From Chloroflexota bacterium (GTDB taxonomy: Bacteria > Chloroflexota > Anaerolineae > UBA1429): a stretch of DNA of 49,692 nucleotides. The stretch spans positions 1 through 49,692 of the forward strand of contig DUUT01000117.1 in the NCBI GenBank assembly GCA_012841405.1. Direction: 5' to 3'. Position 1 is the stretch's first letter, and every line of letters starts with the position of its first letter. The position numbers were made by a program, and so were the translations under genes. Below the pieces are notes generated by a model. It ran no database searches, was not told the origin of the DNA, and worked only from the letters and a program-made list of their open reading frames with translations. Below, in pieces: positions 34,801-42,539 of this stretch.

Positions 34801-37487
34801 CGCAGGAGCTGGAGGAGCGCCTGCACCGTATGCTCGAGCGCACCACCAGCGGCGCGTGGATGAACCGTCGCGGGGGCATCTTTTTGGTCGATGCCGAACG
34901 CCTTGAATCGGCGGATCGCATCCTGCTCGAGACGGCCGCCCGCGTCGTGCTGGATGGCGGCGGGGGGCCGCTGGCAGAGCAGCTCGAGCCGCTCGACCGG
35001 GAGCCCGTGCGCCTGCCCGAGCTGGTGCCCACGCGCCCGATGTGGGTCCCGCTGGAGGGCACACCGCCCGTCGAGCGGCCAACCGATCTCCTCTTTGACA
35101 ACGGCATCGGTGGGTTCACGCCGGATGGTCGCGAGTATGTGATCTATCTCCGGTCTGGCGAATGGACGCCCGTTCCCTGGTCGAACGTTGTGGCGAACCC
35201 GGAGTTGGGGTTCATCGCCACCGAGTCGGGCTCGGCGTATACGTGGGCCGTGAACAGCGGAGAGAATCGGCTCACGCCGTGGAGCAACGACGTGGTGTCT
35301 GACCCGCCCGGCGAGGCTATCTATCTACGGGATGAGGAGACGGGGCAGATATGGAGTCCTACGCCGCTTCCCGCCCGTGCAGATGCGCCCTATCTGGTGC
35401 GGCACGGCGCGGGCTATACCGTCTATGAGCACAACAGCCACCGGCTCAAGCAGCAGCTCACCCTGTCGGTAGCACCCGAGGATCCCGTCAAGCTGTACCA
35501 TCTGCGGTTGGAGAACACCTCGGACGCGAAGCGGCGCATCACCGCGACGCTGTTTGCCTCTTGGGTGCTCGGCACGAACGCGGAGGAGAGCCGGCCGTTT
35601 GTGATCCCCGAGTTTGATGGGGAGACCCAGGCGCTGTTGGGCCGTAACCCCTATAACGCCGAGTTTGGGGAGCGCGTGGCGTTTGCTGCGTCGAGCAATC
35701 CGCTCCACGGCATGACCGGTGATCGCGTCGAGTTCTTGGGGCGGCTCGGCGAGCTGCGCCACCCGGCGGCGCTGGACCGCGTCGGCCTCGACCGACGCTT
35801 TCTGCCGGGGTTCGATCCCTGTGCGGCGTTGAGGGTGCACATCGACCTCGATGCGGGCGAGACACAGGACGTCTGGTTCCTGCTGGGGCAGGGGCGCGAT
35901 CGCGAGCATGCCCTCGATCTCGTGCGGCACTATCGTCGGCCCGAGGCCGCTCGTGCCGCCCTGGACGATACCGTGGCCTTCTGGGAGGATCTCTTGGGCA
36001 GGGTGACCGTGGAGACACCGGATCGGGCGATGGACGTGATGCTCAATCGCTGGCTGCTGTATCAGGGGCTGTCGGCGCGCATCTGGGGCCGGTCGGGCTT
36101 TTACCAGTCTAGCGGTGCGTATGGTTTCCGTGACCAGCTGCAAGACGTGATGGCGCTGGTGCACGTTCGTCCGGAGGAGGCGCGTCAGCACATTTTGCGG
36201 GCGGCAGCGCACCAGTTCGAGCGTGGTGATGTGCTGCACTGGTGGCATCCGCCATCCGGTCGAGGGGTGCGTACCCGTATCACGGACGATCTGCTCTGGC
36301 TGCCCTACGTCACTGCCCACTATGTGGCTACCACGGGCGACGCGACCATCCTCAATGAGGAGGTGCCCTACCTGACGGGACCCATCCTGGATCCTGACGA
36401 GGAGGAGCGCTATGACCACTATCGGCGCACCGATAGGGTCGGTACGCTCTTTGAGCACTGCGTGCGGGCCATCGAGCACGGGTTCACCGAGGGGCGCCAC
36501 GGCCTGCCTCTGATGGGCGCGGGCGACTGGAACGACGGCATGAACCGTGTCGGGATCGAGGGGCAGGGCGAGAGCGTCTGGCTCGGGTGGTTTATCCACG
36601 TGGTGTTGACGCGTTTTGCAGCCTTGTGCCGCCACGTTGGCCAAGGTGAGCTGGCCGAAGAGTACGAGCGTCGGGCAGAGCGGTTGCAGCAAGCACTGAA
36701 CGCGCATGCCTGGGACGGGGGCTGGTACCTGCGGGCCTTTTATGATGACGGCTCGCCCTTGGGCTCTTCGCAGAACCTGGAGTGCCAGATTGACTCCATT
36801 GCCCAGTCATGGTCCGTGTTGTCAGGCGCTGGAACACCTGAACGGCAGGTGCAAGCGATGGCCGCAGTGAACGAGCACCTCGTGCGCCGCGATGATCAGC
36901 TCATCATGCTGTTCACGCCGCCCTTTGACCGCACGACGCGCGACCCGGGCTACATCAAGGGCTACCTGCCCGGCATCCGTGAGAATGGGGGGCAGTACAC
37001 TCATGGTGCGGTGTGGACGGTGTGGGCGTTTGCCAAGCTGGGGCAGGGCAACATGGCCGGCCGCCTGTATGCCCTGCTGAACCCGATCAACCACGCGAAG
37101 GATCGCGCCGCGGTGGAGCGTTACCACGTAGAGCCCTATGTGGTGGCGGCGGATGTCTATAGCGTTCCACCGCATAACGGGCGTGGAGGATGGACGTGGT
37201 ACACCGGCTCGGCCGGCTGGATGTACCGCCTCGGCTTGGAGGCCATCCTCGGCATGCACCGGGAGGGCGACGCCTTGCGCATCGATCCGCGCATTCCAGA
37301 GGATTGGCCGTCGTTCCGGGTGACGTACCGCTTTGGGGCGGCCACCTATCACATCGAGGTGGACAATCCCTACGGCGTGCAGCAGGGCGTGTTACGCGTC
37401 ACTCTGGACGGTGAGGCGGTGTCGGAGGAGCGGATCCCGCTGATGGACGATGGCGGCGATCACCACGTGCGCGTCACCATGGGGTGA
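28803..37487 (+). CDS. ndvB: Cyclic beta-1,2-glucan synthase (NdvB/Cgs family)
   Basis: The protein has 2,894 residues, similar to Rhizobium NdvB and Brucella Cgs (about 2,830). After a long N-terminal helical region and two helices (about 365-420), a GT84 glycosyltransferase domain carries YVITLDADT (about 584-592) and RRQHRWVRGDWQ (about 729-740). More helices follow (about 780-830 and 900-945). A glycoamylase-like region (around 1390-1490; GISESGYYGFDANQAYQYRA) precedes the beta-sandwich and GH94 phosphorylase domain, with DWND at 2575-2578 containing the expected general acid. Cgs proteins make, trim by phosphorolysis and cyclise beta-1,2-glucan from UDP-glucose at the inner membrane. Linear rather than cyclic product is possible. 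Follows the UspA gene directly. Confidence 0.92.
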   Translation: MTEPTANAGAAQNARAGYDTASMSRLASAARQLARQHELAVHPTSRSSPVTHLRELRTFLRATYQGYVEASERDLTISYAAEWLLDNYYMVEQAIREVRQDLPEGYYRQLPKLATPGREGFTRIHDIAVHIIAQCEAHLDIERIRRFTEEYQQVTALQMGELWALPTMLRLGTLENLARAFERILDRDALKSDTLTVPAGGLQPEVVVANSILSLRMLATSGWEAFFEGVSLVDRVLRADPAGAYARMEFDTRDRYRKEVERLARATGREEQAVAQAAIALASEVNGASGGANTTVDTTVEELEEGDGDGRGPARERAAFRPAEVPREAHVGYYLLAEGREALERSIAYQPSLWGSLRSLVRRHPSPFYFGAIALFAVLLIAAAIYYTSWAGGSAGQMAVAGLVVIIPGITLAVELVNQVVTRIVPPKVLPKLDLETGVPDAYRTVVTIPALFASEADIERLVEQLERHYLGNVDPNVLFALLTDLPDADEQHLPHDDALIDVARAQIRRLNAIYGDPEGEECSCRPFYLFHRERRWNPAEERWMGWERKRGKLMEFLGYLRGHGEGSFVVREGDLARLDGVRYVITLDADTLMLRGTALRLIGALAHPLNRATFDDSGRIVSGYSVLQPRLQIEPVSSSASLFARIFSGSSGYDLYSLAVSDVYQDLFGEGVFAGKGILDVEAFWRSLEGRTPENALLSHDLFEGIHGRAALATDITLLEDYPAHYLAHTRRQHRWVRGDWQLLPWLAPRVPAEGGTRRPNDLSFLDRWKIVDNLRRSLIAPSVVLLWVVGWLWLSGSPWVWFAAGALVPLAPALAAIPEAVAAFLGGTSPASVLRTLRLALDRQLLELIFIPYEAANMVHAIGQTLVRMYITHRGMLEWTPAAHTERSLERSRGPAPIWAEMAPAPIVALTIGALLALENAMALAVAAPFIVLWVASPQIAYAISLPLDRGAHPLSTAQNLELRRLARRTWLFYEDFAGPDDNWLPPDHYQESPRGLVAHRTSPTNIGMLLLSTLSAYDLGYLGLIDLVLRLRYTMETLDRMEHYRGHLLNWYDTQSLAPLPARYVSTVDSGNLVASLMAMIQGCLELRNQPVVSAQQWEGGCDALDVLEEVLEGLREDGLETEHARVLRDRIEWLRDQLLRGQSSPANWAKVLDTVCYDGCRTLSEDIARVIEAESARIDVESLRDLTIWSDRVHHHLISLQSEIELLLPWVSLFRDPPQLFTDPETAPELLDAWRELVDSLPSGPVLADVPTVCETASQRLEYLRDLLVREGSIEPKLRQARLWCANLADSLEDAGETARDLLEDLEYVIERASAMVEETDFGFLYDPRREVFHIGFNVDIGELDNSYYDLLASEARTASLVAIAKGDVPQKHWLHMARPLTEVDGRRTLLSWSGTMFEYLMPAILMEHPEDTLLGQSIRAAVEYQIAYGRERGVPWGISESGYYGFDANQAYQYRAFGAPRLGLKRGLAEDLVITPYASLLALPVSPHEVLRNVRALRSLGALGRYGFYEAVDFTAAHLSVGQRYAIVRSFMAHHQAMILLPLANCLLGDRIPRRFHADPRVRSVELLLHERIPHDAPLEEVVSQEVPAVRPEVPQVGVEAWQVPTRSLYPEVHVLSNGDFTTFITSSGAGYSRWQDLDLTRWRADTALENTGNWLYVYDQDNEVVWSGGLQPVAAPVESESVLYYAHQAEFHRRRDGLSVRTRIGVSLEDDVEIRQVVVNNHTDRVRHVNLTSYAEVALAPHGGDLRHPAFSKLFVESEYLPDRNALLFRRRPRSSNERPIYLLHMVVCSDDQPGETRYETDRMRFLGRGHTAREPQALGPGGTGLSGTTGATLDPIMALSQDIVLEPYTATMLSFITIAARSRQQAIELSQRYRDAATIARAFDLARSRIELELRQLDVSARQIRNAQRLLSALICPCTPLRAEHETLAANTLGQSSLWGRGISGDYPILLVRVRSVDDLALVQELLPAHVLWRRRNLRIDLVILNEQPAGYSQELEERLHRMLERTTSGAWMNRRGGIFLVDAERLESADRILLETAARVVLDGGGGPLAEQLEPLDREPVRLPELVPTRPMWVPLEGTPPVERPTDLLFDNGIGGFTPDGREYVIYLRSGEWTPVPWSNVVANPELGFIATESGSAYTWAVNSGENRLTPWSNDVVSDPPGEAIYLRDEETGQIWSPTPLPARADAPYLVRHGAGYTVYEHNSHRLKQQLTLSVAPEDPVKLYHLRLENTSDAKRRITATLFASWVLGTNAEESRPFVIPEFDGETQALLGRNPYNAEFGERVAFAASSNPLHGMTGDRVEFLGRLGELRHPAALDRVGLDRRFLPGFDPCAALRVHIDLDAGETQDVWFLLGQGRDREHALDLVRHYRRPEAARAALDDTVAFWEDLLGRVTVETPDRAMDVMLNRWLLYQGLSARIWGRSGFYQSSGAYGFRDQLQDVMALVHVRPEEARQHILRAAAHQFERGDVLHWWHPPSGRGVRTRITDDLLWLPYVTAHYVATTGDATILNEEVPYLTGPILDPDEEERYDHYRRTDRVGTLFEHCVRAIEHGFTEGRHGLPLMGAGDWNDGMNRVGIEGQGESVWLGWFIHVVLTRFAALCRHVGQGELAEEYERRAERLQQALNAHAWDGGWYLRAFYDDGSPLGSSQNLECQIDSIAQSWSVLSGAGTPERQVQAMAAVNEHLVRRDDQLIMLFTPPFDRTTRDPGYIKGYLPGIRENGGQYTHGAVWTVWAFAKLGQGNMAGRLYALLNPINHAKDRAAVERYHVEPYVVAADVYSVPPHNGRGGWTWYTGSAGWMYRLGLEAILGMHREGDALRIDPRIPEDWPSFRVTYRFGAATYHIEVDNPYGVQQGVLRVTLDGEAVSEERIPLMDDGGDHHVRVTMG

Positions 37488-37506
37488 GCGCCTCGCGCGA
37501 GGGCGC
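37488..37506. terminator. Bidirectional hairpin between convergent genes
   Basis: GCGCCTC pairs with GAGGGCGC (one bulged G) around GCGC, in the 26 bases between the glucan synthase stop and the convergent MFS/spermidine-synthase-like gene. Confidence 0.5.
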
Positions 37507-37513
37507 GGTGGGG

Positions 37514-39028
37514 CTAGCTGCCGTGGGAGTCTCGATAGACGGGTGCCAGGAGGTTGTCAACGGGGACATACTCGTCCGTGAGGATGATGGGCTCCTCTTC
37601 GGCGAGGTAGGCGTCGAGCTCCTCGGGCGGAACCGGCTGCTCGGTGGCGGGCAGGTGGCTCAGGTCGATGGCTTGCTTGCTTGCCACGATGACAAAGGTG
37701 GTGCGCGGCGAGTCGCGCCAAGCGCTGGTGGAGGGGATGACGGCCACGTGAGCAAAGGCCTGACGCAACGTCTGCACGTAGGCGCGCAAAAAGTGCCCAT
37801 GGCGGCCGCCGTCGATGACGTTTGCCAGGTATACCCCATCATCGCGGAGGAGGTCCGAGACCAGGCGGTCGAACTCGAGTGTCGTCAGGTGATAGGGCAC
37901 CGAATAGTCGCTAAAGGCATCGCCAAAGACGATATCAAAGCCGTCGCCCACGTCATTGGTGGCCAACAGGATGCGGGCATCGAGGCTGTGGGTGGTGATG
38001 CGCGTCTCGCGCGACAGCCCCAGGAGCTCGTGGGCGACCTCGGTGACTGCGGGGTCGATCTCGGCCACCACCAGCCGACTGTCCGGAGCGAGCGCCTCGA
38101 GGTAGCGGGGAAAGGTATAGCCCCCTCCGCCGATGAACAGCGCGGATAGATCCGGCCGGTGCGACAGCATCGGCCGGATCACTTCGGCATAGGTGCGCTC
38201 ATAGCCATAGACGAGATGGGTAGGGTCCTCGAGGTTCGAGTAGCTGTGCACGAGGCGGTCAAGCACCAGCTCGCGGACCGCGGTATCACCCATCTCTTTG
38301 TCGTGCACTTTGATGCAGAAATAGTTCGTCTCGAGGAGACACTCCCGGCTCAGGTTCCCCCCGCTGTAAAGCAAGCCCACGGATCCACCAAAGAGCACCA
38401 GAGCGACGGCTGCGGTTGTGGCGGCACGCACCCTGCGTCCGTCCGTCAGAAACCAGATGGCCATGAGCATCAGCACGCCCGCTACGAGCAGTACCACGGT
38501 GCGCGTCCCAAACCACGAAATCAGCCAAAATCCGGTAGCAAAGGTGCCGACGATGCTGCCGATCGACGACCATGCATAGATCTTGCCCACGGTGGTGCCG
38601 GAGCGGTGGAGGTCTGTCAGGCTCAGCTTGACCACGATGGGCGATACGCATCCCAGGATGAGGCTGGGTAGCAGAAAAAGGCCGGCGATATAGACCACGA
38701 CGGAGAGGAGCAACGGGAGGCGATCGGAGAGGCCGACGCCTGAAAGAGCGTTCGTCAGTGCCAGGATGCTCAGGCTGCCCAAGGAGGCCAGCGCAAGGAT
38801 CAGCCCGAGAAAAAACGGTGACGCATAGCGGTCGGCCAGGCGCCCGCCGAGGTAGTTGCCGATAGAGATGCCCGCCAGGATCACGCCGATCACCGAGGTC
38901 CAGGTGTACAGCGAAACGCCCAACCGGGGAGCGATGATCCGGCTGGCCACGAGCTCGAGCACCATGATGCAGGCGTTGCTGAGGAATACGACCGCGTAGG
39001 GATTCCACAGCCGGTCCCGAAGACGCAT
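37514..39028 (-). CDS. Fused MFS-like / spermidine synthase-like membrane protein
   Basis: The protein has 504 residues. About seven transmembrane helices in residues 10-235 (VFLSNACIMVLELVASRIIA, GVILAGISIGNYLGGRLADR, LILGCVSPIVVKLSL) resemble half of a major-facilitator transporter. A cytoplasmic spermidine-synthase-like Rossmann domain follows (ALFIGGGGYTFPRYL, LVVAEIDPAVTEVA, FGDAFSDYSVPYHL). The aminopropyltransferase active site is only partly preserved (a DAFSD block), so true spermidine synthesis is uncertain. This fused architecture is widespread and its role poorly known. The start at 39028 is supported by GGAGG; the extension to 39100 is not. Confidence 0.85.
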   Translation of the reverse strand: MRLRDRLWNPYAVVFLSNACIMVLELVASRIIAPRLGVSLYTWTSVIGVILAGISIGNYLGGRLADRYASPFFLGLILALASLGSLSILALTNALSGVGLSDRLPLLLSVVVYIAGLFLLPSLILGCVSPIVVKLSLTDLHRSGTTVGKIYAWSSIGSIVGTFATGFWLISWFGTRTVVLLVAGVLMLMAIWFLTDGRRVRAATTAAVALVLFGGSVGLLYSGGNLSRECLLETNYFCIKVHDKEMGDTAVRELVLDRLVHSYSNLEDPTHLVYGYERTYAEVIRPMLSHRPDLSALFIGGGGYTFPRYLEALAPDSRLVVAEIDPAVTEVAHELLGLSRETRITTHSLDARILLATNDVGDGFDIVFGDAFSDYSVPYHLTTLEFDRLVSDLLRDDGVYLANVIDGGRHGHFLRAYVQTLRQAFAHVAVIPSTSAWRDSPRTTFVIVASKQAIDLSHLPATEQPVPPEELDAYLAEEEPIILTDEYVPVDNLLAPVYRDSHGS

Positions 39029-39118
39029 AGTGACCTCCGATACGGGCAACAGGCGAAGCCGAACGAACGAGGTAGCCTGGCACAGCGCAGAGTGGCACAA
39101 CGCCGAACCATGGTCGGC

Positions 39119-39146
39119 AGTATAGCAGCGCGCATCGCAGCGTCAA
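39119..39146 (-). promoter_or_regulatory. Promoter for the MFS/spermidine-synthase-like gene
   Basis: On the minus strand: TTGACG (39146-39141), a 16-base spacer and TATACT (39124-39119), about 90 bases before the ATG. Confidence 0.6.
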
Positions 39147-39237
39147 GGCGTTGTGGTGCGCTACCCCTGACACGGGAGGTCAGGCCAGCTCCTGCAGAGC
39201 GTTACGGAGGACGTTTGCGCTGGACTTCGCCTGGCCC

Positions 39238-39266
39238 TTGACACCACTTTAATAATCCGATATATT
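39238..39266 (+). promoter_or_regulatory. Strong promoter for the rhodanese gene
   Basis: Perfect TTGACA (39238-39243), a 17-base AT-rich spacer and TATATT (39261-39266). The AT-rich patch stands out sharply from its surroundings. Transcription would start near 39273, giving a leader of about 100 bases. Confidence 0.75.
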
Positions 39267-39301
39267 GATAGACAAACTCCGGTTTATGCGAAATCGGCAA
39301 C

Positions 39302-39330
39302 GCATCTACTCGGAATCATGCTGTAGATGC
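39302..39330 (+). promoter_or_regulatory. Hairpin in the rhodanese leader
   Basis: GCATCTAC and GTAGATGC are exact complements separated by 13 bases, within the predicted leader and 45 bases before the GTG start. It could affect translation or mRNA stability; it does not cover the ribosome site. Confidence 0.35.
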
Positions 39331-39374
39331 CTATCGAGACCGCGCAGAGACCGGACATGAAGGAGGCCGATACT

Positions 39375-40289
39375 GTGGATAGAACGGTACCGCGCCGACG
39401 CGCCGACGATCAATGGGGCGCGAGAGCGCCGGTTGCTGAGCGGGAGCCCGAGTTGCAGGCAGACCTCGTTGCCATACGCGAGCGTGTGCTCGTTGATCCA
39501 CGCTGGGTGCGTGAGCACCTCGATGACGATCGTGTTCGCCTGCTGGACGTGAGTAGCGATCCAGAGGTGTATGCGCAAGGGCACTTGCCCGGTGCACGGT
39601 TCATCCATTGGCGCGACGATCTGACGGCACGCCATGGCCCGGTCGGGGGGCAGGTGCTGAGCCGTGAGGCGTTGGCCCGAGCCCTGGGCGCGCGGGGCAT
39701 AACCGAGGATGACACGATCGTGCTATACGATGATTGCCTCGGCGTCTATGCAGCGCGCGCCTACTGGGTACTCAAGTACTATGGACATGAGGACGTGCGT
39801 CTCCTGGATGGAGGGCGCGCCGCTTGGGGGCAAGAGGGCGAAGAGCTGACGACCGTCGAGCGGCCCGATGAGCCGACGGTCTATGTTGCCCGGGCCACCA
39901 ATCGCGCGATCCGCGCCGAGTGGCGCGAGGTGATCGACCGCCTGCAAGACCCAGGCACGCGCTATCTGGACGTACGCACGGCCATGGAGTACACGGGCCA
40001 TCAGCCCCCCACGTCGCGTGGTGGGCACGTCCCCGGCGCAGTGAACGTGAACTGGGCCCACGCCATTGGCGACGATGGACGTCTGCGCCCCACCGAAGAG
40101 TTGGAGCGGCTGTATCGTCGAGCGGGCATCGGTCCTGAGCACGACATCATCGTGTACTCGATGATCGGCGTGCGCTCTTCCCACGCGTGGTTTGTTCTGC
40201 ACGAGCTGTTGGGATACCCCGCCGTGGCCAACTATGACGGTTCCTGGCAGGAGTACAGCAGCATTCGCTCCAGTCCCTTCGAGCGCTGA
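39375..40289 (+). CDS. Two-domain rhodanese (thiosulfate sulfurtransferase-like) with Ser at the catalytic Cys position
   Basis: The protein has 304 residues. Two rhodanese domains are present: N-terminal about 36-150 (LVDPRWVREHL, GHLPGARFIHW, LLDGGRAAW) and C-terminal about 165-295 (YLDVRTAMEY, GGHVPGAVNVNWA, YDGSWQEY). In active enzymes the second-domain loop reads CRxGxRS; here it is SMIGVRS, with Ser at position 262. The inactive-type loop of domain one reads YDDCLGVY and contains a Cys (C121). Sulfur transfer by the normal route should be lost, unless C121 substitutes. The GTG start has AAGGAGG eight bases upstream. A hairpin follows the stop. Confidence 0.85.
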   Translation: MDRTVPRRRADDQWGARAPVAEREPELQADLVAIRERVLVDPRWVREHLDDDRVRLLDVSSDPEVYAQGHLPGARFIHWRDDLTARHGPVGGQVLSREALARALGARGITEDDTIVLYDDCLGVYAARAYWVLKYYGHEDVRLLDGGRAAWGQEGEELTTVERPDEPTVYVARATNRAIRAEWREVIDRLQDPGTRYLDVRTAMEYTGHQPPTSRGGHVPGAVNVNWAHAIGDDGRLRPTEELERLYRRAGIGPEHDIIVYSMIGVRSSHAWFVLHELLGYPAVANYDGSWQEYSSIRSSPFER

Positions 40290-40324
40290 CGCGATGACCA
40301 CACCCGCACCGACGACAGGCGCAT

Positions 40325-40360
40325 CTGCCGGTCGCCGAGCCATCGCTCGGCGGCCGGCAG
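40325..40360 (+). terminator. Long hairpin after the rhodanese gene
   Basis: A 16-bp stem (one T-G wobble) with a CATC loop, 35 bases after the rhodanese stop and 65 before the sugar dehydrogenase. There is no T tract, so readthrough into the next gene is possible. Confidence 0.5.
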
Positions 40361-40425
40361 GTCGTCTCTGGCAGAAGCGATGGGCGCCGACGCCGGTCGT
40401 CAGCGGTCTCAAAGGAGGGAGGCGC

Positions 40426-41778
40426 ATGGCGTTCCGACGATGGCCTGACACGTTCATAGCGTTGTTCCTGGTACTGCTCGTGGCGGGTGCGTGTCGCTCC
40501 GCTCCGGCGAATGGTGGCGGAGCGCCGGCGCCGGCACCCGGTAGGGAGCAGCCGACCATAGATGCGACGAGCACCCCCACGGACGCGACGGTAGCGACCC
40601 CAGTCGCCACCACCGCGGTGGCCACGACCACACCGCCTGCTTCGCCCACGGCGGTGCCGTCGCCACAACCCACCGAGACCCGCCTTCCAACGCCCACAGC
40701 CGCGCCGACGCCTGCCCCCATAGCCGACGTGGAGCCGCAGGTCGAGATCGTCGCTACAGGGCTAGAGGCCCCCTGGGAGATGGTCTGGGCACCCGATGGG
40801 CGTATGATCGTCACTGAGCGGCCGGGACGCGTCCGCGTGATTGTCGATGGGCAACTACAGCCAGAGCCTCTGGCCGAGATTCGCGTCGCGGCGGTGGGCG
40901 AGGGGGGCCTGATGGGGCTGGCCCTGGACCCAGGGTTTGCCGACAATGGCTTTGTCTACACCATGTACACCTACCAGCAGGGGATTGGGCTGGCGAACCG
41001 CATATCGCGGTGGGTGCTGCGCGACGGCCGCCTGGAGGACGAAACGACGCTGTTGGAGGGCATCCCTGGGGCGCGTAACCACAATGGCGGACGCATCGCC
41101 TTTGGGCCCGACGGCAAGCTCTATGCCACCACCGGCGACGCCGGACGTGGATCGACGGCACAGGATCTGGGCGCACTGTCGGGCAAGATCCTGCGCCTCA
41201 ACGCCGACGGCTCGGTGCCCGAGGATAACCCCTTTGAGGGGTCGCTCGTCTACTCGTATGGGCACCGCAACCCGCAGGGGCTGGCGTGGCATCCCGGGAC
41301 GGGCGAGCTCTTGGCCACAGAGCACGGTCCGAGTGGTGAAGGGGGGCTCTGTTGTCGCGACGAGGTGAACGTCATCCGCCCGGGCGCGAACTATGGCTGG
41401 CCCGTCGTCACGGGCAGGGGCGACGAACGGTTTACCGATCCCCTGGCGTACAGCGGTGCCGGCACCACGTGGGCTCCCGCGGGCGCCGCCTTTTACCAAG
41501 GGACGGCACTCCCGGTGTGGCAGGGCAACCTGCTCTTTGGGACCTTGCGCGGCCAACACCTGCATCGGCTCGTGTTGGGCGGCGATGATGGCCTCTCGCT
41601 GGTCGAGGAAGAGGAGCTGTTCACTGGCGTCTACCGTCGGTTGCGGATCGTGGCCATGGGCCCCGATGGGCACCTCTACATCGCTACGAGCAACCGAGAC
41701 GGTCGTGGGCGCCCAGCCGCGGATGATGACCGCATCCTGCGCATCGTGGCGGCGCCATCGCCACAGGATGGCCGCTGA
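40426..41778 (+). CDS. Secreted PQQ-type glucose/sorbosone dehydrogenase-like lipoprotein
   Basis: The protein has 450 residues. A hydrophobic signal ending in VAGAC suggests a lipoprotein, followed by a roughly 70-residue Pro/Thr/Ala linker. A six-bladed GSDH propeller comes next (LEAPWEMVWAPDGRMIVTER, GARNHNGGRIAFGPDG, LYATTGDAG, YSYGHRNPQGLAW, CCRDEVNVIRPGANYGWP). Family members (YliI, soluble PQQ glucose dehydrogenase) oxidise aldose sugars outside the cytoplasm using PQQ. The NHNGG and RNPQG blocks match the family. The ATG has AAAGGAGGGAGG upstream; the open frame begins much earlier but lacks support. Followed closely by a cyclase-family gene. Confidence 0.88.
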   Translation: MAFRRWPDTFIALFLVLLVAGACRSAPANGGGAPAPAPGREQPTIDATSTPTDATVATPVATTAVATTTPPASPTAVPSPQPTETRLPTPTAAPTPAPIADVEPQVEIVATGLEAPWEMVWAPDGRMIVTERPGRVRVIVDGQLQPEPLAEIRVAAVGEGGLMGLALDPGFADNGFVYTMYTYQQGIGLANRISRWVLRDGRLEDETTLLEGIPGARNHNGGRIAFGPDGKLYATTGDAGRGSTAQDLGALSGKILRLNADGSVPEDNPFEGSLVYSYGHRNPQGLAWHPGTGELLATEHGPSGEGGLCCRDEVNVIRPGANYGWPVVTGRGDERFTDPLAYSGAGTTWAPAGAAFYQGTALPVWQGNLLFGTLRGQHLHRLVLGGDDGLSLVEEEELFTGVYRRLRIVAMGPDGHLYIATSNRDGRGRPAADDDRILRIVAAPSPQDGR

Positions 41779-41816
41779 GGCGCGACAGCCAGCGCACGCA
41801 AGGGGAGAGGATGCGC

Positions 41817-42479
41817 ATGGAACGTATCGCGGTGCACGACATTAGTGTTACCCTGGGTATTGAGGCAGCCACGTATCCCGGCGACGTGCCGTTCGAGCGC
41901 GTCGTACAGAGTACCCTCGCGCAGGGGGCGTCCTTCGAGTTGTCGAATCTGACCATGAGTGCCCACGCCGGAACACACATCGACGCGCCCGCCCACGTGG
42001 TGGCGGGAGGGCGCACGCTGGACGGCTACCCGGCGAGCGCGTTCGTGTTGCCCGCGCTGGTAGCCGACGTCGCCGGAGCGGCGATAGTGCGTCCGGAGCA
42101 CCTCGCCTCCGTGCGTCTGCAGAATGGCGAGGCGCTGCTCCTACGCACCGACAACTCGCGCGCGGGGCGATCGCGGTCGCCGATCTACACGGAGCGGTAC
42201 GTCTCGATTGCGCCGGCGGCCGCCGTCTGCTGCGTGACGCTGGGCGCCATGCTCGTCGGCATCGACTATCTCTCGGTGGACGCAGCCGATGATGCGACGC
42301 TTGCGGCGCACCACATCCTGCTCGAGGCAGGGGTACTCATCCTGGAGGGGATCGACCTCTCCCAAGTGCAGCCCGGTCGCTACCTGCTCGTCTGCCTGCC
42401 GCTCAAGATGGTGCACGCTGAGGCGTCGCCCGTGCGAGCCGTCCTGCTCTCTGGTGTGGCGGGATCGGGCGGTGCGTAG
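41817..42479 (+). CDS. Cyclase-family metal-dependent hydrolase (kynurenine formamidase-like)
   Basis: The protein has 220 residues. The metal motif HAGTHIDAPAH is present, along with DISVTLG at the N-terminus and YLSVDA near residue 150, as in the Cyclase/KynB family. Members hydrolyse N-formylkynurenine, isatin or other amide-like substrates using zinc or manganese. The substrate cannot be assigned. Starts at 41811 or 41817 are both possible after GGGGAGAGG; spacing favours 41817. It lies 38 bases after the sugar dehydrogenase, probably in the same transcript. Confidence 0.85.
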   Translation: MERIAVHDISVTLGIEAATYPGDVPFERVVQSTLAQGASFELSNLTMSAHAGTHIDAPAHVVAGGRTLDGYPASAFVLPALVADVAGAAIVRPEHLASVRLQNGEALLLRTDNSRAGRSRSPIYTERYVSIAPAAAVCCVTLGAMLVGIDYLSVDAADDATLAAHHILLEAGVLILEGIDLSQVQPGRYLLVCLPLKMVHAEASPVRAVLLSGVAGSGGA

Positions 42480-42503
42480 GGGGCTGCGCCGCAGAAGCGT
42501 GCA

Positions 42504-42532
42504 TTGACACGCTTCCCTGAGGAGCGTATACT
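42504..42532 (+). promoter_or_regulatory. Strong promoter for the SWIM leader
   Basis: Perfect TTGACA (42504-42509), a 17-base spacer and TATACT (42527-42532). Transcription would start near 42540. Confidence 0.75.
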
Positions 42533-42539
42533 CCAAGGA

